Below are positions 35,567 to 45,047 of a stretch of DNA of 64,000 bases, one piece after another. Where the stretch lies: contig NZ_NBYO01000001.1 of NCBI RefSeq assembly GCF_002238045.1, forward strand, positions 1,490,161-1,554,160, in the 5' to 3' direction. Under the pieces are notes generated by a model, which was not told where the DNA came from, did not search any database, and saw only the letters and a list, made by a program, of their open reading frames with translations. The position numbers and the translations under genes were made by a program. Numbering within the stretch: position 1 is the stretch's first letter; every line of letters begins with the position of its first letter. This DNA is from Notoacmeibacter marinus. Lineage in GTDB: Bacteria; Pseudomonadota; Alphaproteobacteria; Rhizobiales; Rhizobiaceae.

Positions 35567-36256
35567 ATGGACGAAAAAGGCCGCCCGACCCGCCCGATGG
35601 GGCGCTATGTGTTTATCGGCTTTGCCATTCTTCTGGCCTTCACGGCGCTGCTATACGTGCTGGCAATGGTGGCTGGCAATGGTGGCGCCGAAACGCCGGA
35701 TGACGCGGACCGCGCGGCGGCACGCTGCGTCGACAAGCCGGACCTGGCACAGGCCATCGACGATGCGAGAGTGGGCGAAGTCGCCGGGGTGTTGGCGAGC
35801 GACACGCAGGATTTGTCCGATCTTGCCTTCAACGGGCCGGATGGCGCTGCGATGACGCTGGCAGACTTTTCCGGAAAGACCGTTCTTCTGAATCTGTGGG
35901 CGACGTGGTGCGTACCCTGCCGCGAGGAAATGCCGGCCTTGAACCAGCTACAAACGACGCGGGGCGGCGAGGATTTCGAGGTGGTCGCAGTCAATATCGA
36001 CACCGGCTCGCTCGACAAGCCGCGCGAATTTCTCGAAGAAATCAGTGTGACGGCCCTGCCGCTCTATTACGACAGTTCGACCGACGTCTTTCAGGAGATG
36101 AAGAAGCGCGGCTTGGCATTGGGATTGCCGGCCACGGCCATTGTCGATGCGGAAGGCTGTCTGCGCGCTCAGATCAACGGACCGGCGGAGTGGGCGAGCG
36201 ACGAGGCCGTCCGGATGGTGGATGTCGTGGCAGCGGGCGGCGGCCAAGAAGGGTGA
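35567..36256 (+). CDS. TlpA-family membrane-anchored thiol:disulfide oxidoreductase
   Basis: A 229-residue protein with an N-terminal membrane anchor ([20 protein letters not shown], about residues 15-34) and a periplasmic thioredoxin domain. The active site is [10 protein letters not shown], and the cis-Pro region is [10 protein letters not shown]. TlpA proteins reduce periplasmic cysteines, for example for cytochrome oxidase copper centres. The partner is unknown. The ATG at 35567 is preceded by AAGGAG about 10 bases upstream. Confidence 0.88.
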   Translation: MDEKGRPTRPMGRYVFIGFAILLAFTALLYVLAMVAGNGGAETPDDADRAAARCVDKPDLAQAIDDARVGEVAGVLASDTQDLSDLAFNGPDGAAMTLADFSGKTVLLNLWATWCVPCREEMPALNQLQTTRGGEDFEVVAVNIDTGSLDKPREFLEEISVTALPLYYDSSTDVFQEMKKRGLALGLPATAIVDAEGCLRAQINGPAEWASDEAVRMVDVVAAGGGQEG

Positions 36257-36529
36257 TGGCGGTCGGTCTCTTACGTGGCAAGGCCGATGCTGTTCTTACG
36301 ACCATGCTTGAGAGAGAAGATTTCCCGTCGCTTCGCGTATAAATTGCATGGTCCTTAAAATTCGACGCGTTTCCTTCAACGGTGTTTAGCACGCGGGCGA
36401 CACAATGTGCTCGATCGGCTGCAATCGTGGCCGCTGCGGACATGACGTCCCTCAAGCTACGGGTTGGTCCGGTCATGATGACGGTACACCCAATGCGGCC
36501 GGCTCTCCGGCGGCCATATGGGGCAGGAC

Positions 36530-38089
36530 ATGGAATCCGCACTGAAAAAACGCGCATGGCTGGACGCGATTTTGCTCTGCTTTTTCGGCATCGCCATCTG
36601 GTTTTCAGGCTACCGATTCGATCTTTTCGAAGAGCTCACCGCTTTCGTGAAACGCCATGAACACTGGGAGCTCGACGAGATCATCCTGGCGGTTCTGACG
36701 GCCGGAACCCTGGGTTTCATTTACGCCATACGTCGCATGTCGGACCTGCGTTCGGAAACGAAGCGGCGTCGGTCCGCCGAACATGAAGCAAGATGGCATG
36801 CGGAACGGGACTCGCTGACAGGGCTCTTCAACCGACGCTATCTCGAACACTATTTCGACACGGTGCCGGCCAACCGCGTTCTGTCGGTCATGATGGTCGA
36901 CCTCAACCACTTCAAGAAGATCAACGATCTGCGCGGCCATCATGTGGGCGACCGGATCCTCTGCGCGGTAGCCGATCGCGTCCGGTCGGTTCGTTCCGAC
37001 GCTGTAGCAATCCGCTATGGTGGCGACGAGTTTGTCGTACTCCTTCCCAATGCCCTTTCGGATGAAGCGGGTATCGTCGCCACGGACATTCTTGACGCGC
37101 TGGAAAAGCCAATTTCCATCGACGACGAAGAATACAGGGTCGGCGCGTCCATCGGCGTGGCGACAATGCCGCAGCACACGACGGATGCGAACCAGCTCAT
37201 CCATCTGGCCGATCTGGCCATGTATCAGGTGAAGGGGCGTCCGGGAGGCAGTTTCGAAGTTTTTCACCCATGGTTCCTGTCCGATGTGGAGCAGGCAGCC
37301 AATGCGGAACAGCAATTGCGGGACGCCATCCGAAACGAAACGATCCAGCCCTATTATCAGCCGCTGGTCGAACTGGAGAACGGCCGCGTTGCCGGGTGTG
37401 AAGCGCTTGCACGCTGGTTCCGTGAAGATGGCACGCAGGTTCCACCGGCCATCTTCATTCCGCTGGCCGAAAAGATCGGCATGATCGACGAACTGTTCGA
37501 AAACCTTTTGCGGCGCGCCTGCCTCGACGCGAAAGGCTGGGACGAACGGGTCACGCTCTCCTTCAACCTCTCCGCTCAGCAACTCAACAATGTGTCATTG
37601 CCGTATCGCGTTGCGTCGATCCTGGGCGAGACCGGGTTCAAGCCCGGCCGTCTGGAACTGGAGATCACCGAAAGCACATTTGTCCAGAACGCAGAGATCG
37701 CACTCGATACGATCGCCCAGTTAAAGGCACTCGGCGTGCGGATCGCGCTCGACGATTTCGGCACCGGCTATTCCAGCCTCTCGCAACTGGCCAAACTGAA
37801 GATCGACCGGGTCAAGATCGACCGCAGCTTCGTAATGCAGTGCATGGCGGACGAACGCAGCATGAGCGTGGTTCAGGCGATCGTTCAGCTCAGCCGGACG
37901 CTGCAGCTGGCGACGACCGCCGAAGGTATCGAAGGGAGCGACCAGTATCTGGAGTTGCAGAAGGCCGGGTGCGATATCGGCCAGGGTTACCTGTTTAGCA
38001 AGGCTCTCTCGTCACTCGATTTTCAGGTCTGGCTGGACAATTTCACCGAGCCCAAGCGCGGCGAAGGCACGCTCGCCGCCACCGGATAA
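36530..38089 (+). CDS. Membrane GGDEF-EAL protein (cyclic di-GMP synthase/phosphodiesterase)
   Basis: A 519-residue protein with two N-terminal membrane segments (about residues 8-28 and 48-65), a GGDEF domain (about 85-245) and an EAL domain (about 260-510). The GGDEF active site RYGGDEF is intact, but I see no RxxD inhibitory site just upstream. EAL residues look complete: CEALARW, FNLSAQQLN, ELEITES, LDDFGTGYSSL, KIDRSF, AEGIE, QGYLFS. Either or both activities are possible. The membrane part is too short for a typical sensor domain. About 270 bases upstream hold no gene. Confidence 0.92.
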   Translation: MESALKKRAWLDAILLCFFGIAIWFSGYRFDLFEELTAFVKRHEHWELDEIILAVLTAGTLGFIYAIRRMSDLRSETKRRRSAEHEARWHAERDSLTGLFNRRYLEHYFDTVPANRVLSVMMVDLNHFKKINDLRGHHVGDRILCAVADRVRSVRSDAVAIRYGGDEFVVLLPNALSDEAGIVATDILDALEKPISIDDEEYRVGASIGVATMPQHTTDANQLIHLADLAMYQVKGRPGGSFEVFHPWFLSDVEQAANAEQQLRDAIRNETIQPYYQPLVELENGRVAGCEALARWFREDGTQVPPAIFIPLAEKIGMIDELFENLLRRACLDAKGWDERVTLSFNLSAQQLNNVSLPYRVASILGETGFKPGRLELEITESTFVQNAEIALDTIAQLKALGVRIALDDFGTGYSSLSQLAKLKIDRVKIDRSFVMQCMADERSMSVVQAIVQLSRTLQLATTAEGIEGSDQYLELQKAGCDIGQGYLFSKALSSLDFQVWLDNFTEPKRGEGTLAATG

Positions 38090-38109
38090 ACGCCGCCTTT
38101 CGTAGGCCG

Positions 38110-39417
38110 CTAGCCCAACCGTTCGGCAAAGTCTCTCCAGCCGAATTCACGGACCTTTTGGACCATGCCGGCCTCACTATCCCAAAGGGCGATGGCCGGA
38201 AGCGGCGTGCCGTTGAAGGTCGTGCTCTTGACGGTGGTGTAGTAGCCCAGATCGGTGAAGACGAGGCGGTCGCCGATGGATGGCAGTTCTGCAAAGCGAT
38301 AGGTGCCGATCGTATCGCCGGCAAGGCAGGTCGGCCCGCCGACCCGTGCGATATTGGGATCGTTGACCTCGTTCGGACGGAGGGTGCGGGGCAGCGTCTC
38401 CGCCACTTCCAGTCTTCCTGTCGCAGTTCCGGACGGAAAACCGGCATCCACTTTTCCTGAAACTGCGACCAGACACTCCGGCGTAAAGGGCGCCTCCAGC
38501 GCGTCCGGCATGTGGCAGGTCGCCGAGAGGTCCGTCACGATGACCGGCGCGCCGACACCCTGGTCGGCCGTCATGACATCCAGAACCTCGCCGATCATCG
38601 CGCCGGCATGAAGGGCGACGGCGGTGCCCGGTTCGAGCGTGACGCGAAGGCCGGTGCGAGCCTGAAAATCCTTCAGAAAGGCAATCGCCTCGTCGAGCGG
38701 GAAATCATCGTCGGTCCAGAGAACGCCGCCGCCGAGATTGATCTCCTCGACGGCCTGGAACAGATGGCCAAGCCGGTCTTCGATGGCGCCGACCATGCGG
38801 GCGAAGGCATCGAAGCCATGGTCGCAAAGCGCATGGATATGCAGGAAGGAGAAGGGCGCCAGATCCTCCGTGGAAAGCGCCAGGCCATCGATGCCGAGCC
38901 GGCTCCATGGCCCGGCGGGATCGTATAGGGCGTTCTCCACCTCCTGATGGCGCGGATTGATGCGCAGGCCGAGATGCAGCCGCTCCGCCCCGTCGGTTTC
39001 GGCGAGCAGTGGGGCAAAGCGCCGGTACTGGCTGAGGCTGTTGAAGATCAGCGCATCGGTGTTTGCGACCATCTCCGGCAGGTCGCCGGGCTTGAGGCCT
39101 GGCGCGTAGGTGTGCACCTCGCCGGCGAACGCTTCACGTCCAAGCCTCGCTTCCCAGAGACCCGAGGCGGCCGTGCCGTCGAGATAGCGGTCGATGATGG
39201 GCGCGCAGGCCGGCAGGGCGAACGCCTTCAGCGCCAGCAGCACCTTGCAACCGGCCTCGTTGCGAAGGCGGGCGAGGCGACGACCGTTTTCCTCCAGCCT
39301 TGCCGTGTCGATTACCAGGCAGGGGGAAGGCACGGAAGCTGGATCGAAACGATGAAAATTTCCTTGCGGCAGCGGGCTCTGATGCGTGCTGCCTTCGGAG
39401 CCGCGGGGAGCGGTCAC
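38110..39417 (-). CDS. nspC: Carboxynorspermidine/carboxyspermidine decarboxylase
   Basis: A 435-residue PLP decarboxylase of the alanine-racemase-like fold. The PLP lysine is in VLLALKAFALP. HIHALCDHG, EINLGGGVLW, LEPGTAV and CLAGDTIGTY follow in the expected order. It decarboxylates carboxyspermidine (or carboxynorspermidine) to the polyamine. The start is uncertain. GTG 39417 lies 2 bases past the stop of the dehydrogenase gene and gives about 30 extra N-terminal residues. A start further in cannot be excluded. Confidence 0.85.
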   Translation of the reverse strand: MTAPRGSEGSTHQSPLPQGNFHRFDPASVPSPCLVIDTARLEENGRRLARLRNEAGCKVLLALKAFALPACAPIIDRYLDGTAASGLWEARLGREAFAGEVHTYAPGLKPGDLPEMVANTDALIFNSLSQYRRFAPLLAETDGAERLHLGLRINPRHQEVENALYDPAGPWSRLGIDGLALSTEDLAPFSFLHIHALCDHGFDAFARMVGAIEDRLGHLFQAVEEINLGGGVLWTDDDFPLDEAIAFLKDFQARTGLRVTLEPGTAVALHAGAMIGEVLDVMTADQGVGAPVIVTDLSATCHMPDALEAPFTPECLVAVSGKVDAGFPSGTATGRLEVAETLPRTLRPNEVNDPNIARVGGPTCLAGDTIGTYRFAELPSIGDRLVFTDLGYYTTVKSTTFNGTPLPAIALWDSEAGMVQKVREFGWRDFAERLG

Positions 39418-39419
39418 GA

Positions 39420-40736
39420 TCAGGTCGCGCCGCGATCGGTCGCCGCGCTTTGCTGCGAAAGCGGGGCGGCGGAAGGCGAACCCGCGCCATCGGCGTAGGG
39501 CCAGGAGCCGTCCGTCGGCAGTTCGTCCGCCTGCCACGGGCAGCCCACTTCAGGCATCAATGCAAGGAACGGGTCGGGATCGAGTTCCTCGACATTGACC
39601 ATGGTCTTCGGGTCCCAGGTGCCGTCCGCCATCAGCAGCGCCGCCGTGATAACCGGCACGCCGGTCGAATAGCTGATCGACTGGGCGCCGACCTCCTCGT
39701 AGTTCTCCTTGTGGTCGAGCGTCGACCAGATGAAGACGCGCTTGTCCTGCCCATCCTTCCTGCCGCTTACATCGACGCCGATGACGATCTTGCCGGTATA
39801 GTTTTCGGCCAGGCTCGCCGGGTCCGGCAGCAGCGCTTTGACCACGCGGTTCGGCGCGACCATCTGGCCATCGACCTCGACCGGCACGGAAGAGGTGAGG
39901 CCGAGCGTATCGAGCACCTCCAACACCTTCATGTAATGCTCGCCGAAGCCCATCCAGAAGCTGATGCGCGGCGTGTCCGGGAAGTTGACGGCGAGGCTCT
40001 GCACCTCGTCATGACCCATGGAATAGACGCGCTGCTCGCCGACCAGCGGCAGCGTGACGTCCTGCCAGATGCTGTGATGGGGGATGAACTTCCACTCGCC
40101 GTCCTCCCAGGTGATGACCTCCTCGGTCACTTCCCGCAGATTGACGTCCGGATCGAAGTTCGTGGCGAAGTATTTGCCGTGATTGCCGGCATTGACGTCG
40201 ATGATGTCGATGGAATCGATCGCATCGAAATGATGCTTGCGCGCCCAGGCGCAGAAGATGTTCACGACGCCCGGATCGAAACCCATGCCGAGAAGGGCCG
40301 TCACACCCTTGGCCTTGAACTCGGGACGGCGCGGCCATTCCTTATGCTCGTACCAGTTCGGCGGGATATCGATGGTGAACTCGTCCTCGGCCAGCGCCGT
40401 GTCGAGATAGCTCGCGCCGGTCTGCAGGCAGGCGTCGGAGATCGCGACGTTGCAATAGGGCGAAGCGACATTGAGGACGATCCTTGCCCCCGTCTTCTCG
40501 ATCAGCGCGGCAACGGCATCGGTATCGCGCGCATCGACCGGCTCGGCGGCAATGAAGGGGCTGTCCTCAGGCGCGCCGTACCGCGCGTTCACCGCCGCCG
40601 CCTTCTTCGCCAGCTTGTCGGCCGTGCGCGCCGCCCATGTGATCGTGCCGAAACGGTCGCGGAACTGGACCGCCTTGTTCGCCACCACGTCTCCGACGCC
40701 GCCGGCGCCGATAATCAGAAGATTGGGTCCCGCCAT
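39420..40736 (-). CDS. Carboxynorspermidine/carboxyspermidine dehydrogenase (saccharopine dehydrogenase family)
   Basis: A 438-residue NADPH-dependent enzyme that condenses an aldehyde (aspartate semialdehyde) with a diamine to a carboxylated polyamine. Rossmann start LLIIGAGGVGDVVANK; the subfamily stretches VLNVASPYCNVAISDACL and GASYLDTAL fit the polyamine branch better than true saccharopine dehydrogenase. Together with the decarboxylase gene directly downstream it forms the carboxyspermidine route to spermidine or norspermidine. The diamine used cannot be told. Confidence 0.87.
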   Translation of the reverse strand: MAGPNLLIIGAGGVGDVVANKAVQFRDRFGTITWAARTADKLAKKAAAVNARYGAPEDSPFIAAEPVDARDTDAVAALIEKTGARIVLNVASPYCNVAISDACLQTGASYLDTALAEDEFTIDIPPNWYEHKEWPRRPEFKAKGVTALLGMGFDPGVVNIFCAWARKHHFDAIDSIDIIDVNAGNHGKYFATNFDPDVNLREVTEEVITWEDGEWKFIPHHSIWQDVTLPLVGEQRVYSMGHDEVQSLAVNFPDTPRISFWMGFGEHYMKVLEVLDTLGLTSSVPVEVDGQMVAPNRVVKALLPDPASLAENYTGKIVIGVDVSGRKDGQDKRVFIWSTLDHKENYEEVGAQSISYSTGVPVITAALLMADGTWDPKTMVNVEELDPDPFLALMPEVGCPWQADELPTDGSWPYADGAGSPSAAPLSQQSAATDRGAT

Positions 40737-40759
40737 CTGGTCCGTTTCCCGTCCATTTT

Positions 40760-41236
40760 CTATTTTCGAGCGCCGATCCGGCTGCGATTGTCCGCCTTGC
40801 GGCGTATATGCAATGTCTTGTCGACTTTCGCCACTATGTCGCCTTCGCCATCCTCGACGACGACCGACCAGACCGGCCGCACGACATCGCCCTCATTCGG
40901 CGTGGCCGCCTCGATCTCTTCGATCATGGTATCGGTGACCCGGAAGGAGGCGCGAAGCGTACCCTTTCCCGGCTTCTTGAAGTCGATGAAGGCCGCTTTG
41001 TCCCACACGGTATAGTCGCGCGGCAGGATGTTCATGGCCATCAACATGAAGAAGGGATCGGTCATCGAGAAGATCGATCCGCCGAAATGCACCCCGACAT
41101 AGTTCATGTTGAGCCGGCGCTGACGCAGTTCGACATCGACCCGGCGCCAGTCCTCGGCGATGTAGGTGACGCGGATGCCGGCGAAGAAATAGGGCGGCCA
41201 GAAATTCATGCCGCGTCGGAGCGTGGAGGGTTTCAT
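40760..41236 (-). CDS. DUF4442 (hotdog-fold, thioesterase-like) protein
   Basis: A 158-residue protein with the hotdog-type core of DUF4442: FWPPYFFAGIRV at the start, NMNYVGVHFGGSIFSMTDPFF in the central helix, and a C-terminal strand VDKTLHIRRK. Hotdog relatives are often acyl-CoA thioesterases, but no activity is known for this family. It lies between the polyamine genes and hbd on the same strand, with short gaps. Confidence 0.82.
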   Translation of the reverse strand: MKPSTLRRGMNFWPPYFFAGIRVTYIAEDWRRVDVELRQRRLNMNYVGVHFGGSIFSMTDPFFMLMAMNILPRDYTVWDKAAFIDFKKPGKGTLRASFRVTDTMIEEIEAATPNEGDVVRPVWSVVVEDGEGDIVAKVDKTLHIRRKADNRSRIGARK

Positions 41237-41255
41237 GACGATCGGTCAGTGCGGC

Positions 41256-42134
41256 TCAACGGGTCGGGACCGGCTTCTCGCCGGAATAGTCGTAGAAGCC
41301 GCGCCCGGTCTTGCGTCCCAGCCATCCCGCCTCGACATATTTCACCAGAAGGGGGCAGGGCCGGTATTTGCTGTCGGCCAGGCCTTCATAGAGCACCTGC
41401 ATGATTGACAGGCAGGTGTCGAGACCGATGAAGTCGGCCAGCTCAAGCGGGCCCATCGGATGGTTCGCACCGAGCTTCATCGCCGTGTCGATGGCTTCGA
41501 CCGTGCCAACGCCTTCATAGAGGGTGAAGATCGCTTCGTTGATCATCGGCAGCAGAATGCGGTTGACGATGAAGGCAGGGTAGTCCTCCGCGACCGTTAC
41601 CGTCTTTCCGAGAGTTTCGGCAAAATCCCTTGCCGTCTGAAAGGTCTCGCTGGCCGTCGCTATGCCGCGGATCACCTCGACCAGTTTCATCACCGGGACC
41701 GGATTCATGAAATGAATGCCGACGAATTTGTCCGGCCGGTCGGTCTGACTCGCCAGACGGGTGATGGAAATGGATGAGGTGTTCGAAGCCAGCAGCGCGC
41801 CAGGGTTCAGCGTCGCGCACAATTCCTTGAAGATGGCGTGCTTGACCTTCTCGTTCTCGGTCGCCGCCTCGATGACGAGATCGCACTCGCCAAGAGCTTC
41901 TAGACCCGAGACCGGCGCAATCCGCCCAAGCGCCGCTTCGGAGTCCTTCCTTTGCAGCTTGCCATTGTCGACCAGCCGGCCGAGACGCTTCTGGATGCCG
42001 CTCATACCGGCATCGGCCCGGCTCTGCTCGACATCGGACAACACCACCTCGTAGCCCGCGACCGCGGCCACCTGTGCGATGCCGGAGCCCATCTGTCCCG
42101 CGCCGATAATTCCGATCTTCTTCAAGCTTGCCAT
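41256..42134 (-). CDS. 3-hydroxybutyryl-CoA dehydrogenase
   Basis: A 292-residue NAD(P)-dependent dehydrogenase interconverting 3-hydroxybutyryl-CoA and acetoacetyl-CoA. The N-terminal Rossmann motif is [15 protein letters not shown]. The catalytic His lies in [11 protein letters not shown], and the C-terminal domain begins [14 protein letters not shown]. The ATG at 42134 (MASLKKIG) is used. In related genomes it usually follows etfBA directly. Here an unrecognised gene lies between. Confidence 0.93.
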   Translation of the reverse strand: MASLKKIGIIGAGQMGSGIAQVAAVAGYEVVLSDVEQSRADAGMSGIQKRLGRLVDNGKLQRKDSEAALGRIAPVSGLEALGECDLVIEAATENEKVKHAIFKELCATLNPGALLASNTSSISITRLASQTDRPDKFVGIHFMNPVPVMKLVEVIRGIATASETFQTARDFAETLGKTVTVAEDYPAFIVNRILLPMINEAIFTLYEGVGTVEAIDTAMKLGANHPMGPLELADFIGLDTCLSIMQVLYEGLADSKYRPCPLLVKYVEAGWLGRKTGRGFYDYSGEKPVPTR

Positions 42135-42220
42135 GACATATCCAAAAATTGATGTGTCCTGCATCTAGGCGAGCGTGGCCTAAGGGGCAACGGCGGTCGC
42201 ATCCGACCGCCCATTTTTCT

Positions 42221-43090
42221 CTAGGCGAACGTGCCCGAGAATCGCCAGACGGTCCGCTCGAACTCCTCGAAATGGCCGCCCAGCTCGATGCCGCATCCTT
42301 TCAGGCCCGCTGCGACCTTGCCGTTGATGCCGAAATCGTCCTCGTAGCGCAGCGCTACCTCGATGGTGTTGAGGCCGCCATCCAGCCGCGACCGGGCGAC
42401 GGAGCGCCAGGCCGTCTCATGCGGATACCAGGCCAGATCGTCCGGCAGGGCCGGTTCGCCTTCCGGCTCGAATGTCGCTTTCAGTTCGCCCGAACTCTTG
42501 CGGACATTCCTGGTCTCCGCAGAGGTTTCCAGTTTGCCGACAAGCTCCTCGGCGACCGAAAAGCCCACCGATCCGCCCTTCTTGTCGCTCCTGTCGGAGG
42601 AGTAGTTCACGGAGATCTCGCGCGCGCCGAGCGCGGTCAGGATGTGCGTCAGCTCGAAGAACTTGTCGATGAACATGGCGCGATGGAAACTGGCCATCGG
42701 GACGTATTTATTCGGGCGAAGGGGATGGCCGACATAGGCGACATCGTAGCGCGGATGACCGGGCGGGAAGTCGACGATCCGTTCGATGTCGGCGCCGTCG
42801 ACGCGAACCAGCCGGCCACCGTCTCCGCTGCCGCCATTGCCGGAGCCGGTTCGTCCGCGAAGCCGATCGAACGCATAGCCGAAAATGCCGTAATTTCGGC
42901 TGTCGGCCCAGTAGTCCCGCTTTAGCCAGACGGAGGGAGGAGGGCCGGTCAGCGCGTTGTGGCGGAAATAGTCGGAGAGTTTTGCTTCGGCCGGTTGATC
43001 GTCGCGCGTGGCGTCGTCATGGCTCAGAACGATCACCTGCCGGTCGCGATAGGGTCGCGCGATGATCGCGTCGGCGTTCTGCAAAAGCAT
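42221..43090 (-). CDS. Unrecognised 289-residue protein between etfA and hbd
   Basis: I do not recognise this family. The protein is cytosolic by appearance, with no signal peptide or membrane segment, and about 289 residues. The N-terminal part is polar with [14 protein letters not shown] as a flexible linker near residue 90. The middle has [22 protein letters not shown] and a following strand ISVNYSS. The end has YHPH-like [20 protein letters not shown] and [11 protein letters not shown], which look like a compact alpha-beta domain. The ATG at 43090 has GGGG 6 bases upstream, but that GGGG is inside a 10-bp hairpin. A start at 43138 is possible. Same strand as its neighbours. Confidence 0.7.
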   Translation of the reverse strand: MLLQNADAIIARPYRDRQVIVLSHDDATRDDQPAEAKLSDYFRHNALTGPPPSVWLKRDYWADSRNYGIFGYAFDRLRGRTGSGNGGSGDGGRLVRVDGADIERIVDFPPGHPRYDVAYVGHPLRPNKYVPMASFHRAMFIDKFFELTHILTALGAREISVNYSSDRSDKKGGSVGFSVAEELVGKLETSAETRNVRKSSGELKATFEPEGEPALPDDLAWYPHETAWRSVARSRLDGGLNTIEVALRYEDDFGINGKVAAGLKGCGIELGGHFEEFERTVWRFSGTFA

Positions 43091-43122
43091 TCGTGGCCCC
43101 CAAGTTTCCCCAGGGGCCACGA
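43091..43122 (-). promoter_or_regulatory. 10-bp hairpin covering the ribosome binding site of the unrecognised gene
   Basis: On the minus strand TCGTGGCCCC and GGGGCCACGA pair perfectly across a 12-base loop. The second arm contains the only Shine-Dalgarno candidate and ends directly at the ATG (43090). It could block translation, or act as a weak terminator for etfBA, as ATGCTTTTG follows. Confidence 0.6.
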
Positions 43123-43183
43123 TAGCAGTCTGCCTCATTGCCGCAAGATGTCGTCAGCATTTGCGGGCCGGACGAGCGGGCGG

Positions 43184-44113
43184 CTACAGCTTCTGCTGCA
43201 GTTCCGGCAGTATCTGGAAGAGATCGCCCACCAGACCGTAATCGGCAACCTGGAAGATCGGGGCGTCCTCGTCCTTGTTGATGGCGACGATCACGCGGCT
43301 GTCCTTCATGCCGGCCAGATGCTGGATCGCGCCGGAGATGCCCGCGGCGATATAAAGCTCGGGCGCAACGACCTTGCCGGTCTGGCCGACCTGCCAGTCA
43401 TTCGGCGCGTAACCCGCATCGACCGCGGCGCGCGACGCGCCGACTGCGGCGTTCAGCTTGTCGGCCAGCGGCAGGATGATCTCGTCGAACTTCTCCTTGC
43501 TGCCGAGCGCGCGTCCGCCGGACAGGATCACCTTGGCGGAGGTCAGTTCCGGCCGGTCGCTCTCTGCGATCTTCTGCGACACGAAGGCGGAGACGCCCGG
43601 TCCTGCCACCGCGTCGATCGTCTCTACCGAAGCGGAGCCGCCATCACCCGTTGCCTGGAAGGATGCGCCACGAATGGTCATCACCTTCTTGGAGTCGGAG
43701 GACTGAACCGTCTGGATCGCATTGCCGGCGTAAACGGGACGCTTGAACGTATCGTCGCCCTCGACGCTCATCACATCGGAAATCTGCATCACATCGAGCA
43801 GCGCGGCGACGCGCGGCATGACGTTCTTGCCCGTAGTGGTGGAGGGCGCGAGCAGATAATCGTAATCGCCAGCCAGGCTCTCGATCAGCGCGGCCAGCGG
43901 TTCGGCCAGTTGATGTTCGAGCTGGTCGCTTTCGGCGAGCAGCACCTTACGGACACCGTCCAGCTTGGCAGCGGCGTCGGCGGCGGCCTGCGCGCCCTTA
44001 CCGGCAATCAGAATATCGATATCCCCGCCGATTTCCTTTGCAGCGGTAAGCGCCTTGGCCGTCTGGTCGGACAGGGTCGCATTGTCGTGGTCGGCAAGAA
44101 GAAGAAGTGCCAT
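43184..44113 (-). CDS. etfA: Electron transfer flavoprotein subunit alpha
   Basis: A 309-residue FAD-binding subunit that, with EtfB, carries electrons from acyl-CoA dehydrogenases to ETF:quinone oxidoreductase. The C-terminal FAD domain is seen in [50 protein letters not shown] and [20 protein letters not shown]. Full length. It follows etfB by 27 bases. Confidence 0.96.
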   Translation of the reverse strand: MALLLLADHDNATLSDQTAKALTAAKEIGGDIDILIAGKGAQAAADAAAKLDGVRKVLLAESDQLEHQLAEPLAALIESLAGDYDYLLAPSTTTGKNVMPRVAALLDVMQISDVMSVEGDDTFKRPVYAGNAIQTVQSSDSKKVMTIRGASFQATGDGGSASVETIDAVAGPGVSAFVSQKIAESDRPELTSAKVILSGGRALGSKEKFDEIILPLADKLNAAVGASRAAVDAGYAPNDWQVGQTGKVVAPELYIAAGISGAIQHLAGMKDSRVIVAINKDEDAPIFQVADYGLVGDLFQILPELQQKL

Positions 44114-44140
44114 TTCAAAAGTCTCCCAAATCCGTACGGC

Positions 44141-44890
44141 TTACAGTACGCCTTCTTTGTTCTTCAGCTTGTCGACGAGCTGGTCGACATTTTCGAGAAT
44201 TTCGCCGGCGGACCGCTCCGGCGGCTCCTCCGTCTTCAGCACCTTCAGCCGCGCGGCGACATCGACGCCGTAATCGTCGGGCGTCTTGGTATCGAGCGGT
44301 TTCTTCTTGGCCTTCATGATATTGGGGAGCGAAGCGTAACGCGGCTCGTTCAGGCGAAGGTCGGTGGTGACGATGGCGGGCAGATCGAGGCTAACGGTCT
44401 GCAGGCCGCCATCGACCTCACGGGTGATCTCGGCCTTCTCGCCCTCGATCTTCACTTCATTGGCGAAAGTGCCCTGACCCCAGCCGAGAAGCGCGGCCAG
44501 CATCTGGCCGGTCTGGTTGGCGTCATCGTCGATCGCCTGCTTGCCGAGGACGACCAACTTGGGGCTTTCTTCATCGACAACCGCCTTCAGTATCTTGGCG
44601 ACTGACAGCGGCTCCACGATCTCATCCGTCTTGACGAGGATCGCACGGTCGGCACCCATGGCAAGCGCGGTCCGCAGGGTCTCCTGCGCTTTGTCCGGTC
44701 CGATGGAGATGGCGACGACTTCTTCCGCGGTGCCCGCTTCCTTCAGGCGGATCGCCTCTTCAACGGCGATCTCGTCGAACGGATTCATGCTCATCTTGAC
44801 GTTGGCGGTCTCCACGCCCGAACCGTCCGATTTCACGCGAACCTTCACATTGTAGTCGATCACGCGCTTTACAGGCACCAGGATCTTCAT
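44141..44890 (-). CDS. etfB: Electron transfer flavoprotein subunit beta
   Basis: A 249-residue AMP-binding subunit of the electron transfer flavoprotein. It starts [19 protein letters not shown] and contains [32 protein letters not shown] and [21 protein letters not shown], the family signature region. A perfect 18-bp palindrome lies about 140 bases upstream and may control the etfBA operon. Confidence 0.96.
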   Translation of the reverse strand: MKILVPVKRVIDYNVKVRVKSDGSGVETANVKMSMNPFDEIAVEEAIRLKEAGTAEEVVAISIGPDKAQETLRTALAMGADRAILVKTDEIVEPLSVAKILKAVVDEESPKLVVLGKQAIDDDANQTGQMLAALLGWGQGTFANEVKIEGEKAEITREVDGGLQTVSLDLPAIVTTDLRLNEPRYASLPNIMKAKKKPLDTKTPDDYGVDVAARLKVLKTEEPPERSAGEILENVDQLVDKLKNKEGVL

Positions 44891-45029
44891 CGGTTTCTCC
44901 CAATTCGTTCAATATCATGCGGACTTGGTGGCTATTTGGACCACTCGACCGACAATTCCATCCGTCCGGCACATCTAAATTGCCGCATCCGACCTAGCCT
45001 CAACGGCACGGAAACGCCAATAAGCAAAT

Positions 45030-45047
45030 TTTGACGTTTACGTCAAA
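45030..45047. promoter_or_regulatory. Perfect palindrome upstream of etfBA (candidate operator)
   Basis: TTTGACGTTTACGTCAAA consists of two 8-base arms around TT. It overlaps the 3' end of the decayed rhomboid gene and lies 140-157 bases upstream of etfB. It resembles the operators I recall for LiuR-type (MerR-family) regulators of branched-chain acyl-CoA breakdown, but the regulator is not in this window. Confidence 0.6.

Noticed and set aside
39300-41015. A 571-codon plus-strand frame across the polyamine genes
   Set aside because: Opposite strand to two clear enzymes; no family match is visible.
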